A stretch of DNA of 64,000 nt, taken from Phycisphaerae bacterium (GTDB lineage: Bacteria > Planctomycetota > Phycisphaerae > Phycisphaerales > SM1A02). The stretch spans positions 216,993-280,992 of the forward strand of contig JAEUIU010000021.1 of the NCBI GenBank assembly GCA_016795065.1, given 5' to 3'. Below the pieces are notes generated by a model. That model searched no databases. It was not told the origin of the DNA and was given only the letters and a program-made list of their open reading frames with translations. Shown here piece after piece: positions 37,098 through 46,508 of the stretch (its first letter is position 1; every line of letters begins with the position of its first letter). Position numbers and translations under genes: made by a program.

Positions 37098-39695
37098 TCA
37101 CTTCCGGTACACCGCCAACTGGGCCTCTGCCTCGGCCCGGCGCCTGGAATCGTGTGGCGACAGGAGTTCGAGCACGCGCTGCTGGGCATCCGCGGCATCG
37201 GCTGGACGCCCAAGCTGGTGAAGTGCCTTGGCTTTGGTGGTCCACATCGTCAGATCCTCTCCCCCGCTCTCCGCGATGGCCTGTTCGATCTGGCGAAGCG
37301 CTTCGGCCGGTTCGCGCAGCGACGTCGGACTGACCTCGATCAGGACGCTCGCGGCGACCGCCCGATTCGTCACCGACGGATCGCTTCGCGCAAGCATGGA
37401 CTTCGCAAGATCGACTGCTGCCTGACCGGCGAGTCGCGCCGCATCGGTCGCACCGCTGCGCTCGAGCGCCGTCGACAGGAGCATGCGGCAGGACGCCAAC
37501 TGCTGAATCGAGAGGACATCCGTGGGTTCGAGCTCGATGCACCGCTCGAGCAGCTCGACTCCCATGCGAAGGCTCCGAACCGCATCGGCGGCAGCTCCGG
37601 CCTCCAGTTCGACCGCGCCCAGATCCTGGTGGGCCACGGCGATGTTGTGCACCGTAGCGCTGGGCAGAGCCGGCGCGTTGAGGCGATCGCGAGCCTCGAC
37701 GGTTCGGGCCAACCAGCGTCGCGCCGCATCCAGGTCACCCTGCTGTCGGGCGAGTTGCCCAAGCCGACGCCACGTGCGCGTGACGTTCATCCGGGCCTCA
37801 TCCGAAGTGGGTGAAGCCGCCGCGCACGCCTCATCCAGTTCCAGCGCCGCCAAGTACTCTCGTTCGGCGCCGCTGGCGTCGCCGGAGTCGTTCAGGACAT
37901 CGCCAAGCCGCCGCCGCGCCAACGCGAGCTTCTCCCCCGCGCTCGTGGCCTTTCCGGTGGCTGCGACGATCGGCGAGAGCTCGCGAATCGCGTCGGCATA
38001 GTGCTCGCGGGCGACAGACCGATCGCCGCCTCGGTGTTCCACCCAACCCTCGTGCAGCAGGGCCCACCCGAGATCCTCCTGGAAGAGGAGTCGGTCCGTG
38101 CCGGTTCCCGTCGCGACGAGCGCCGCTCGAATGGCAACCTCGGCCTGTTCGAGCGTCCTGCGCGCGAGTTCGATCTCGCCAACCGCCTCGTAGTCGCGAC
38201 CGAGTGCGATGAGTCCGAGCCACGCGGTGCGAATCCGGGCGGGATCGCCGGGCCGCTCGCGGGAGAGCTCCTCGTAGAACGGCGTGACCTTCCTGAGAAG
38301 CGACAGTCGAATCGCTCGCCCATCCGGGACGCGATTCAGCACGTCAACGACGTCCCGGCGAATGAGCTCCGACAGTTCGCTGGCGATGTCGTATCGCCGT
38401 TCGGCGGAGGCCCGTTCTCGTTCGGCGCGGAGCCACGCCCCGGTGCTGACCACCGCTCCCGTAGACGTCGCGAGAATCACGAGCGTCGCCGCCGTCACCA
38501 GCGTCCGATGCCTTCGCACGAACTTCATCGCCTGTTCAATGCGGCTCGTGGGACGGGCGAGGATCGGCGCGTCGCGAAGGTGCCGACGAAGGTCCTCGGC
38601 CATTGCCGCCGCCGACGGGTAGCGCCGGTCCGGGTCCTTTTCCATCGCCCTCGCGACGATCGTCTCGATGTCACCGCGGAAGGCGCGGTCGATCGTGCTG
38701 AGCCGCATCGGATCGCCGTCGCGAATGATGCGGGCGGCCTCGGCGATCGGACGCCCACGCACGTCGAGTGGGAGCTTTCCGGAGAGAAGCTCGAAGAGAA
38801 GGACGCCGAGGGCGTACACGTCCGACCGGGCATCGATCGCCTCGGGCTCCCCCGCCACCTGCTCGGGGCTCATGTAGGGAAGCGTCCCTAACAGTTGGCC
38901 CATGTCGGTGCGAAGGCTCGCCGGTCCCGCCCCGGCCGTGTCGGTGCCGGTGGCTTCCATGATGCGGGCGATGCCGAAATCCAAGACCTTCGGGTGCCAG
39001 CTCCCATCCGGAGCCGTCTCGACGTGAATGTTGGCGGGCTTGAGGTCGCGATGGACGACACCTCGCTCGTGGGCGTACTGGACGATCTCGGCGATGTCGG
39101 CCACAAGCCCCAGGAGCATCCGCACGCCGGGGGCCCGCTCGCGGACAAAGACGTCGAGGCTCGGACCCTCGACCAGTTCCATCGCGAAATAGGGAGCAGA
39201 ACCGCCTCCAGCATCGCTCGCGGTCCCGGCCTCGTAGATCTGAGCAATGCCGGGATGGCGCATGCGACCGAGGGCCGCTGCCTCGCGCTCAAATCGGGCC
39301 AGCACCGAGCGACTTGCGAACGCCGAGCGGACGAGCTTGATCGCGACGCGCCGACGCGGATGGTCCTGCTCGGCCTCGTACACCACGCCCATGCCGCCCT
39401 CGCCGAGGACGCGGAGGATCCGGTAGCGGCCGATTTGTTTCGATCCGGGGCCGTCGGGGGATCCCTCCACAGCGCCGGTCAACGCGTCTTCGGCAAGACC
39501 TCCGAGGAAACCCTCTCCCGCCTGACGATCATGGCCGAGCAGGGACTCGATCCTCGCCTTGAGGATCATGTCCTCGCCGCAGAGTCGGGCAAGGAGCGCC
39601 GCACCCTCATCGGCCCGGGCATCGAGCACCGCATGGAAGATCGCCTCCGTGTCCGCGTCCCCCGCCGGCGTGTACGGGTGGTTCGTCTCAGTCAC
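37098..39695 (-). CDS. Ser/Thr kinase with C-terminal TPR-like domain
   Basis: The 865-aa protein has an N-terminal element (LLARLCGEDMILKARIESLL), a kinase domain (VLGEGGMGVVYEAEQ; Lys120 in VAIKLVRSA; HRDLKPANI at 215; DFGIAR; LPYMSPEQVAGEP), a membrane helix (TLVTAATLVILATSTGAVVS) and a long helical TPR-like C-terminus (LEQAEVAIRAALVATGTGTD; EREYLAALELDEACAAASPT). It is a typical planctomycete PknB-like sensor kinase. Its start overlaps the stop of the sigma gene upstream by 8 bp. Confidence 0.94.
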   Translation of the reverse strand: MTETNHPYTPAGDADTEAIFHAVLDARADEGAALLARLCGEDMILKARIESLLGHDRQAGEGFLGGLAEDALTGAVEGSPDGPGSKQIGRYRILRVLGEGGMGVVYEAEQDHPRRRVAIKLVRSAFASRSVLARFEREAAALGRMRHPGIAQIYEAGTASDAGGGSAPYFAMELVEGPSLDVFVRERAPGVRMLLGLVADIAEIVQYAHERGVVHRDLKPANIHVETAPDGSWHPKVLDFGIARIMEATGTDTAGAGPASLRTDMGQLLGTLPYMSPEQVAGEPEAIDARSDVYALGVLLFELLSGKLPLDVRGRPIAEAARIIRDGDPMRLSTIDRAFRGDIETIVARAMEKDPDRRYPSAAAMAEDLRRHLRDAPILARPTSRIEQAMKFVRRHRTLVTAATLVILATSTGAVVSTGAWLRAERERASAERRYDIASELSELIRRDVVDVLNRVPDGRAIRLSLLRKVTPFYEELSRERPGDPARIRTAWLGLIALGRDYEAVGEIELARRTLEQAEVAIRAALVATGTGTDRLLFQEDLGWALLHEGWVEHRGGDRSVAREHYADAIRELSPIVAATGKATSAGEKLALARRRLGDVLNDSGDASGAEREYLAALELDEACAAASPTSDEARMNVTRTWRRLGQLARQQGDLDAARRWLARTVEARDRLNAPALPSATVHNIAVAHQDLGAVELEAGAAADAVRSLRMGVELLERCIELEPTDVLSIQQLASCRMLLSTALERSGATDAARLAGQAAVDLAKSMLARSDPSVTNRAVAASVLIEVSPTSLREPAEALRQIEQAIAESGGEDLTMWTTKAKALHQLGRPADAADAQQRVLELLSPHDSRRRAEAEAQLAVYRK

Positions 39696-40335
39696 GCGTC
39701 ACCTCGTCGCCCCGATCGCCGGAGAGGATCTCGTGAAGGAAGGCCCTGGCGAAACGCCAATCTCGCATAACAGTTCGCTCACTCACGCCAAGCAGCTCGG
39801 CGATGGCCGCAAACTCCAGCCCGCCGAAGAAGCGCAAAAGCACCAGCTCATGCTTGCGGGCATCCCGCTCGCGAAGCGTCTCCATCGCCTGATGAAGGGC
39901 GAGCAGTTCCTCATCCGGCGCGACAAGCGGATCACCGAGGAGCTCAGGGTCGATCGCCCGGGTCGCCTCGCTTCGGACCCGGGACGCCCGCCGCCTGGCT
40001 CGCTCAACAAGGATGTCGTGCATGGCCCGCGCGGCGGCAAAGAAGAAGTGACCGCGCCCTTCGTAAGCGACCTCGGACTTCCCGACCAGGCGGACATATG
40101 CCTCGTGCACCAAGGCGGTCGCCTGAAGCGTGTTGCCGGCGGGCGTGCGACGGAGGCGCGACTCCGCCAGGGCCCGCAACTCACCGTAAAGAAGCGGTAG
40201 CAGCCGGCTTGCGGCCTCCTCCTCTCCCCGCGCCGCCGCCGCGAGCAGTTCGGTGACCGGCCGGTCGTGTGGGGGTTCGGAAGCGTGGTGAGGCATGCGA
40301 ACGTCGGGAAACATTCCCGTCTTCGGGCCCATCAT
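39688..40335 (-). CDS. ECF-type sigma factor (TIGR02999-like)
   Basis: The 215-aa protein has NTLQATALVHEAYVRLVGKS, GRGHFFFAAARAMHDILVER, and region 4 RKHELVLLRFFGGLEFAAIA followed by ELLGVSERTVMRDWRFARAF. It resembles the 31425-32132 factor closely. It is the first gene of the kinase-subtilase series. The start is one of several ATGs (40335, 40314, 40296). None has a clear Shine-Dalgarno, so the first is used. Confidence 0.9.
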   Translation of the reverse strand: MMGPKTGMFPDVRMPHHASEPPHDRPVTELLAAAARGEEEAASRLLPLLYGELRALAESRLRRTPAGNTLQATALVHEAYVRLVGKSEVAYEGRGHFFFAAARAMHDILVERARRRASRVRSEATRAIDPELLGDPLVAPDEELLALHQAMETLRERDARKHELVLLRFFGGLEFAAIAELLGVSERTVMRDWRFARAFLHEILSGDRGDEVTRD

Positions 40336-40652
40336 CGGGCGATCGCAACGAGAGCGTACCTTTCATCGCCCAATTCGCGGGTGGAATCGCGGACTGTTGG
40401 ACGGACAGCGGTGACGCGCTCCACTCAAACGGGCTGGCCATTGATCGGGGAATCGATCGGACATGCGTCCTTCGGGCCGACCGAGGTCCGAGAGGAGCGG
40501 CTGCCATGGGCCGGGCGACCGCCCCCCGCTGATCGCATCCTGTAGACTGCCGATCCCCGCAGCCGCAGGCCGCGTGTCGCACCTCCGGCTCTCGGAGGCC
40601 CGCCCCGACGCGCTTCCGGCCGCCGGACCGACCGGTCGGTCGGCGTCCCTCC
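40336..40652. other. Divergent gap before PTS enzyme I
   Basis: No gene is visible. It holds a TAGACT box near 40543 on the plus strand, a CCTCCG/CGGAGG hairpin (40582-40598) and the strong palindrome at 40621-40645. Confidence 0.5.
40621..40645. promoter_or_regulatory. 16-bp perfect palindrome and extended hairpin before ptsI
   Basis: GACCGACCGGTCGGTC (40626-40641) is a perfect palindrome. The flanks CGCCG and CGGCG extend the pairing with one bulge. It ends 7 bp before the ATG, so as RNA it would sit on the ribosome-binding site, and as DNA it could be a dimer operator. No Shine-Dalgarno is visible between it and the start. Confidence 0.55.
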
Positions 40653-42410
40653 ATGCTTCTCATTCGCGGCATCGCTGTCTCTCCCGGCATCGTGATCGGT
40701 CGAGCGTTCCTGCTCGGCGAGGTGGAGCAGCACGTCCCGCACCGGAGCATCCAGCCGGCCGATCTTCCCGTGGAACTGGGCCGCCTCGACGCGGCGCTCT
40801 CCGCGGCCATCGATGACCTGGTGGCCCTGCGCGATCGCACGAACACACAGCTCGGGTCCGAGGCCGCGAAAATCTTCGAGTTCCACATTGGGCTCCTGAA
40901 GGACCGGACCCTGATCACCCCGATGCGGAAGCGCATCGAGCAGCAGCTCGTCAACGCCGAAGTCGCCGTCGCCGAACAGTTCAAGCAACTCGTTGGCCAG
41001 TTCCAGGCGATGGGCAACGAGATGTTCCGGCAGAAGGCCAACGACGTGATCGATCTTGATCGGCGCGTCCTTGGCAAGCTGATGGGCGAGTCCGAGGGCC
41101 GGCTCTCGAAACTTGCCGAACCGGTCATCATCGTCGCTCACGAGCTCACCCCCAGCCAGACGGCCGGCATGGACCGGAAGAAGGTCCTCGGTTTCGCGAC
41201 CGATCTTGGCGGGCGCACCAGCCACACCTCGATCGTGGCCCGTGCCCTCGACATTCCGGCGGTCGTCGGCTGCCAGAAGCTCTCCCACTCGATCGAGGAT
41301 GGCGACCTTCTCATCGTCGACGGCGACACCGGCGTGGTGGTTGCCAAGCCCGACGAGAACCAGGTGAGCCAGTACCGGCTCCAGCAGGAGAAGTACAGCG
41401 AGTTCCGAGCGTCGCTCCGCGAACTCTGCAAGCTTCCGGCCGAGACCACCGACGGTACGCGCATTCGGCTGCTGGGCAACATCGAGTTCCCGCACGAGGT
41501 CGAGAGCGTGCTGGCCAACGGCGGCGACGGCGTCGGCCTCTACCGCACCGAGTTCCTCTTCCTCACTGCGGCCCACGAGCCCAGCGAAGAGGACCACTAC
41601 CGGGCCTACGCCAAGACGATCGAACTGTTAGGCGGCAAGCCGCTCACCATCCGCACCCTTGACCTCGGCGCGGACAAGTACACCCAGCAGCGGGCGATCG
41701 AGCCGGAGCGGAATCCCTTCCTTGGCCTTCGCAGCATTCGCTATTGCCTCCAGAACAAGGGCATCTTCAAGACCCAGCTCCGGGCCATCATGCGGGCCAG
41801 CGTGCACGGTCCGGTGAAGGTGATGTTTCCCCTCGTCTCGACCGTCATGGAGCTCCGCGAGGCGAAACTCATTCTCCGGGACGTGATCGAGGAGCTCGAC
41901 GAGGAAGGGATCCCCTGCCGCCACGACGTCCCGATCGGGATCATGGTCGAGGTGCCCAGCGCCGCCCTCATGGCCCGCACCCTCGCGGCGGAGTCGGCCT
42001 TCTTCTCGATCGGCACCAACGACCTCATCCAGTACACGCTTGCGGTTGACCGCGGCAACGAGAAGGTCGCCCACCTCTATACCGGGGCGAGCCCCGCGGT
42101 CCTGCAACTGGTGAAGAGCGTCCTCCGCGCGGGGCGCCGGGCGAGGATCGACGTCTCGATCTGCGGCGAGATCGCCGGCGAGGCCCTTTACACGATGCTC
42201 CTCATCGGCCTCGGCTTCCGGTCGCTGTCGCTCGTCCCGTCGCAGATCCCGCTCATCAAACGGGTCATCCGGGCTGTGGACATCGCCAACTGCGAGCGCC
42301 TCGCCCGCAAGGTCGGGTCCTTCGACAGCGAACGGCAGGTGCTCAACTACCTCCGGGACGAGCTGCGCAAGGTCGACCCGGGCAACATCGGCGGCTGGCT
42401 GGCGGAGTGA
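40653..42410 (+). CDS. ptsI: PTS phosphoenolpyruvate-protein phosphotransferase (enzyme I)
   Basis: Enzyme I takes phosphate from PEP to HPr. The 585-aa protein has LRGIAVSPGI-like LIRGIAVSPGIVIGRAF at the start. Phosphorylated His191 lies in DLGGRTSHTSIVARAL and Cys504 in VSICGEIAGE. The PEP-binding barrel has YRTEFLFL, LTIRTLDLGADK and FFSIGTNDLIQYTLAVDR. No GAF domain is present, so it is PtsI rather than PtsP. No HPr, Hpr kinase or EII gene is nearby. Confidence 0.95.
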   Translation: MLLIRGIAVSPGIVIGRAFLLGEVEQHVPHRSIQPADLPVELGRLDAALSAAIDDLVALRDRTNTQLGSEAAKIFEFHIGLLKDRTLITPMRKRIEQQLVNAEVAVAEQFKQLVGQFQAMGNEMFRQKANDVIDLDRRVLGKLMGESEGRLSKLAEPVIIVAHELTPSQTAGMDRKKVLGFATDLGGRTSHTSIVARALDIPAVVGCQKLSHSIEDGDLLIVDGDTGVVVAKPDENQVSQYRLQQEKYSEFRASLRELCKLPAETTDGTRIRLLGNIEFPHEVESVLANGGDGVGLYRTEFLFLTAAHEPSEEDHYRAYAKTIELLGGKPLTIRTLDLGADKYTQQRAIEPERNPFLGLRSIRYCLQNKGIFKTQLRAIMRASVHGPVKVMFPLVSTVMELREAKLILRDVIEELDEEGIPCRHDVPIGIMVEVPSAALMARTLAAESAFFSIGTNDLIQYTLAVDRGNEKVAHLYTGASPAVLQLVKSVLRAGRRARIDVSICGEIAGEALYTMLLIGLGFRSLSLVPSQIPLIKRVIRAVDIANCERLARKVGSFDSERQVLNYLRDELRKVDPGNIGGWLAE

Positions 42411-42563
42411 GGTGGGAAGCGTCCGCCGGACGCGATTCCCCGCAATCCCCGACCCGTCCGTCCAACGCGATGGCTTCGAGGGCTACTCCTGAGCGGCTTG
42501 CCGCGGTTCGCGCCGTGCGCCCCGGCGGCCGTCATCGGTCCGCACCGACGCCATGGAGGCACC

Positions 42564-44249
42564 ATGCATCGAACCGTATCCCTCGTCCTGGGTCTCTCGC
42601 TCGCCCAAAGCGTCGCGGCCGTGGGCGACGAGCCCGTCGAGTGCCCCATCTTCGTCGCGACCTATGGCTTCGACACCGACGACTGCGGGCTCAACTGGGA
42701 CACGCCCTGCCGCTCGATCAACAAGGGAATCGATCGAGCCGTCCAACGGGGCGTGACATCGGTCGCGGTGCAGGCGGGCAACTATCCCGGCATCGTCGAC
42801 CTCAAGAAGAACATCCATGTCCGCGGCGGCTTCGACGCGAACTGGCAAGCGGGAAGCTACGCCGAGCCCGGTCACGTCACGACCATCCTTGGCGGCATCG
42901 AACCGGGAACGAACCAACCGATCGGCGTGCGGGTCGGCTACCTCGATGATGCCGTTTCGTATCTCACCAATCTCGTGGTCCGCTGCCCCGATGCGTCGGC
43001 GGTGACGTCCAACGGAAGCGGTGTCAGTGCGATCGGCATTCAGATCTACTCGGCCTGGACGGTCATCGAGGACGTCCACGTGATCCCGGGCAACGGGGCG
43101 AACGGCGCGGCAGGCGCTCCCGGCGCCAACGCGCCGAACCTCAATGTGCAATCGGTGATGAACGGTGGTGCCGGCGCCAACAGCGTCGCCGTCGCGGGTT
43201 GCTCGGCCGCGAAGCCGGCGGGCGGCAACGAGGGAACCAATCCCGCGTGCAATCCGGCCTTCGGCGCGGCGGACGGCGGCATGGGTGGAAACGGAGGAGC
43301 CGCTGACGCGATCTGCCCGCTGGTGTTGAGCCCGACGCCCGGCTCACCCGGCTTTGACGCGGCGGAGTTCTTCGGAGGCAACGGCGTGGGCGGGCCCGGC
43401 GGGGCGACCTGCGGCGACGGCTCGCCCGGCTCCGCGGGGATGATCAAGAACGGCGCGGGCGGATTGGCGTCGTCGGATCACGGGGTCCTGTTTGACGACT
43501 CCTGGAATCCCGGTCACGGAGGCGATGGCGCGTTGGGGCAGAACGGTGGCGGTGGCGGAGGTGGTGGCGGAGGCGGAGGATGCGACATTCCCTCGAGCAC
43601 CTCAGGTGATGGCGGCGGAGGCGGCGGTGCGGGTGGCTGTCGAGCGAGTGGTGCCGGCACCGGCGGAGGCGGAGGCGGGGCGAGCATCGGGATCTACGTG
43701 GGCGGCAGCGGAGCCATCACCTTCATCCGTCAGGTGGTCATCTCCACGGGCAACGGCGGAAAGGGCGGCGACGGCGGTTCCGGTGGCCGAGGGCAGCCGG
43801 GCGGATTCGGCGGGCCGAGCGGCGTCGGCCCCGGCGACAACGGCGGCAGCGGCGGCAAGGGAGGGCATGGGGGCCACGGCGGCGGAGGAGCAGGCGGTGC
43901 GGGAGGTTCGACGTTTGGAATCATGTGCGGCCCCAGTTGCTCCATCGAAGTGGCGAACGTGCTTGCCGGGCACGGGGCGACCGGCTCGCCGGGCGCGGGC
44001 GGCATCTCGGCTCCGGGGGCGCCGCCCAGCGACGACGACGGCCATGACGGTGCACCGGGTGCGCCTGGGCAACCGGTCTTTGTCCTGAACCTGGGTGGGG
44101 ACTTCTCGAACGGGCCCTTTGTCTCCTTCCCGCCCGTCGAGTGCGGTTGCGCGGCTCACGCTTGCCCGAGTGACATCAATCGCGACGGAAAGATCGACAT
44201 CGTCGACCTGTCGATTCTGCTCGGTGACTGGGGGGTGTGCGCCCCATAA
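42564..44249 (+). CDS. Glycine-rich secreted protein with dockerin-like repeat
   Basis: The 561-aa protein has a signal peptide (HRTVSLVLGLSLAQSVAAVG) and a beta-helix-like start (DDCGLNWDTPCRSINKGIDR; DLKKNIHVRGGFDANWQAGS). About 300 residues of Gly-rich sequence follow, including runs of up to 11 Gly near 43546-43578, reminiscent of PE-PGRS or collagen-like surface proteins. One dockerin-like motif ends it (DINRDGKIDIVDLSILLGDW). GGAGGC lies 5 nt before the ATG. Confidence 0.87.
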   Translation: MHRTVSLVLGLSLAQSVAAVGDEPVECPIFVATYGFDTDDCGLNWDTPCRSINKGIDRAVQRGVTSVAVQAGNYPGIVDLKKNIHVRGGFDANWQAGSYAEPGHVTTILGGIEPGTNQPIGVRVGYLDDAVSYLTNLVVRCPDASAVTSNGSGVSAIGIQIYSAWTVIEDVHVIPGNGANGAAGAPGANAPNLNVQSVMNGGAGANSVAVAGCSAAKPAGGNEGTNPACNPAFGAADGGMGGNGGAADAICPLVLSPTPGSPGFDAAEFFGGNGVGGPGGATCGDGSPGSAGMIKNGAGGLASSDHGVLFDDSWNPGHGGDGALGQNGGGGGGGGGGGGCDIPSSTSGDGGGGGGAGGCRASGAGTGGGGGGASIGIYVGGSGAITFIRQVVISTGNGGKGGDGGSGGRGQPGGFGGPSGVGPGDNGGSGGKGGHGGHGGGGAGGAGGSTFGIMCGPSCSIEVANVLAGHGATGSPGAGGISAPGAPPSDDDGHDGAPGAPGQPVFVLNLGGDFSNGPFVSFPPVECGCAAHACPSDINRDGKIDIVDLSILLGDWGVCAP

Positions 44250-44288
44250 GGTCCGGTCGCCGCCAACCGCCCCTCGTGGCGACGGACC
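44250..44288 (+). terminator. Hairpin after the Gly-rich protein gene
   Basis: GGTCCG-g-TCGCC pairs with GGCGA-CGGACC around a 16-nt loop. It starts at the stop codon and is followed by an AT-rich stretch. Confidence 0.5.
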
Positions 44289-44414
44289 TCAAATTCTGAA
44301 AAACCCGAAGAAAGCGCCGGACTCACCAGAGGGCCCTCTCGCCTAGCCAAGTGCCGGACCGCGAATCAGAGCGCGGCCCGCATCCGCCATTGACCTCTTC
44401 CGAGGGACCCAGAC

Positions 44415-46289
44415 ATGTCCGCATCACGACTCTTCCGGGCCGCCTGCACTGCCGGCCTGACCGCATCGATTCTTGCCGGCCCCGCCCGCGCCGACGTCAC
44501 CAACCGGACCTACGTCAACTCGAACACGTACGACTACCGCATCACCTACATGACCGACATCGACCAGAAGCGAACCGGTCTGGGCGGGAACGGAGCCATG
44601 TACTGCGTGCCGACCGCGTGCTTCAACCTCTTCGCCTATGCGGCCAACCACGGCTTCCCCGTGGGCGGCCTGCCGCCGGCGAACTACATGTCGAGTGGGC
44701 AGTACGGCTACGTCACCACGTGGCTGGACTTCATCGGCGACCTGATGCAGACCGATGCCCAGGACGGCACGACCTGCTGCGTGACCGATGCCTACCAGTC
44801 GCTGGTGAACGGCTCGCTCATGAAGCGGACGACGAAGTACATCACCTCCGAGTACACCCCCGGCCAGGCCACGGCGACCCAGCTCGCGTGCAACGGCTGG
44901 ATCGTCTCCTTCACCTACGGCAAGTACACCAACGTCGGGTCCTTGAAGGGCTATCCGATCTATGACCGGGGCGGCGGCCATGCCGTGACGCTGACCCGTT
45001 CGTACCGATGGAACGGCGAACGCATCATTCGCTACCGCGATCCGAACAACGAGTCGAGTCTCACGACGCAGAGCGGCCACTCCAACAAGGAGTACGTCCC
45101 GACCACCATCACGGGGTGGATCGACGGTCATGGCCTTCGAAACATGACCAAGCTCTTCACCGACGGCGGCAAGCTGCGCCTGATTGACGCGCTGCATGCG
45201 ATCCGTCCCTTGTACGGAATCCGGTTCAACAACAGCGATGACGCCCAGGGCGGCGGAAGCATCGACATCCTCGACCCGATTCCATTTGAGGGTTCCGAGG
45301 ATGCGATGGTGCCCAGCATCCCGATCTCGCCGTTCCTCTCGGTGTATGACGTGATCATCCATCCGGATGGCGCGAGCGGCCTGATGATCACCAAGTCCAT
45401 CATCGTCGGCACCTCGTCCCTGCTGAGGACGATCGACCTGTCGACCGGTCAGATGACCACGATCCCGGACGCGCCCACCAATCTCGTCCGCATGGATTGG
45501 TCCGGCAAGAACCGAATCTACGCTTTCGACACCTCGGGCGTCCTGCATTACCTCACCGGCGAAGGCTCACCCGTCGGCACGATGCCGACGATCCCGACGC
45601 CGTCGGCGCTCGCGGTTGACGACGCCAACAACGCGGTGTGGCTCGTCTCGGTGGCACAACGGAAGCTGGTGAAGCTGAACGCCGACACGCTCGCCGTCCA
45701 ACTTCTCCTCGACATCCCGACTAGTGTCCCGATGTCCGGCGATGCCGATCTCATCTTCGACCCCAACAGCGGCTTGCCTTGGATGCGCACCGACGCGTCG
45801 ACCACACTCTACGGCATCAAGCCCAACTCGATCGCGGCTCCGACGATCTACAGCGCCAACCTCGGCACGATCAACTCGATTTCGATGTCCGATGATCGCC
45901 TCTACGTCGGCGGCAGCAGCGGGATCAAGGTCTACAAGCCGGCCGTCGCCGCGCCTGGCTGGACCTTCGACGGAACCTCGCCGTTCAACGGACTCCCTGG
46001 CGGATCGCGTCTGGCGATGCTCCGCAACTCCGACAACTATGACCCGAAGCTCCACAGCGGCCCGCAGTGGCAGAACCTCACCACCGAGGAGCTGGCCGAA
46101 CCCTCGCCCGATGTGCTCGACTGCTTCGCCGACGCCAACGACGACGGCACCGTGGATGCGGCCGACCTGAGCATTCTCCTTGGCGCCTGGGGCGGCACCG
46201 ACGATGTGGGCGACCTGAACCAGGACGGCACGGTGGACGCCGCTGACCTCGCGGCCCTGCTCGGGGCGTGGGGGACCTGCCCGCGGTAG
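44415..46289 (+). CDS. Secreted C39-like peptidase-type protein with propeller and dockerin-like repeats
   Basis: The 624-aa protein has a signal peptide (FRAACTAGLTASILAGPARA). The first 220 residues carry a papain-fold C39-like pattern: Cys64 in GNGAMYCVPTACFN, His189 in DRGGGHAVTLTRSY, and Asp209 in IIRYRDPNN. The next 350 residues look like a beta-propeller (RTIDLSTGQMTTIPDAPTNL; KNRIYAFDTSGVLHYLTG). Two dockerin-like motifs end it (DANDDGTVDAADLSILLGAW; DLNQDGTVDAADLAALLGAW). Peptidase activity is inferred. Confidence 0.85.
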   Translation: MSASRLFRAACTAGLTASILAGPARADVTNRTYVNSNTYDYRITYMTDIDQKRTGLGGNGAMYCVPTACFNLFAYAANHGFPVGGLPPANYMSSGQYGYVTTWLDFIGDLMQTDAQDGTTCCVTDAYQSLVNGSLMKRTTKYITSEYTPGQATATQLACNGWIVSFTYGKYTNVGSLKGYPIYDRGGGHAVTLTRSYRWNGERIIRYRDPNNESSLTTQSGHSNKEYVPTTITGWIDGHGLRNMTKLFTDGGKLRLIDALHAIRPLYGIRFNNSDDAQGGGSIDILDPIPFEGSEDAMVPSIPISPFLSVYDVIIHPDGASGLMITKSIIVGTSSLLRTIDLSTGQMTTIPDAPTNLVRMDWSGKNRIYAFDTSGVLHYLTGEGSPVGTMPTIPTPSALAVDDANNAVWLVSVAQRKLVKLNADTLAVQLLLDIPTSVPMSGDADLIFDPNSGLPWMRTDASTTLYGIKPNSIAAPTIYSANLGTINSISMSDDRLYVGGSSGIKVYKPAVAAPGWTFDGTSPFNGLPGGSRLAMLRNSDNYDPKLHSGPQWQNLTTEELAEPSPDVLDCFADANDDGTVDAADLSILLGAWGGTDDVGDLNQDGTVDAADLAALLGAWGTCPR

Positions 46290-46313
46290 CGCATTCGAAC
46301 ACCGACGAAAAGA

Positions 46314-46345
46314 CGACCGAGGCCGCAGCGATGCGGCCTCGGTCG
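46314..46345 (+). terminator. Intrinsic terminator
   Basis: CGACCGAGGCCGCA pairs perfectly with TGCGGCCTCGGTCG around GCGA (14 bp), followed by CTTTCTC. It lies 24 bp after the stop of the C39-like gene. Confidence 0.8.
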
Positions 46346-46508
46346 CTTTCTCATCCCCTGATTCTCGGTCGGTTGGGAAGCGATCGCCAACGACCGAAGC
46401 GATGTGGCAGTTTGATGATCCCTGCCCGGACCAGTCGACGCGTCGGACGGTGTCGCTGTCCGTGACGCTCACGAGCCAGCCTCTCTCTGCTCTCGGAAGG
46501 ACCGCCTG

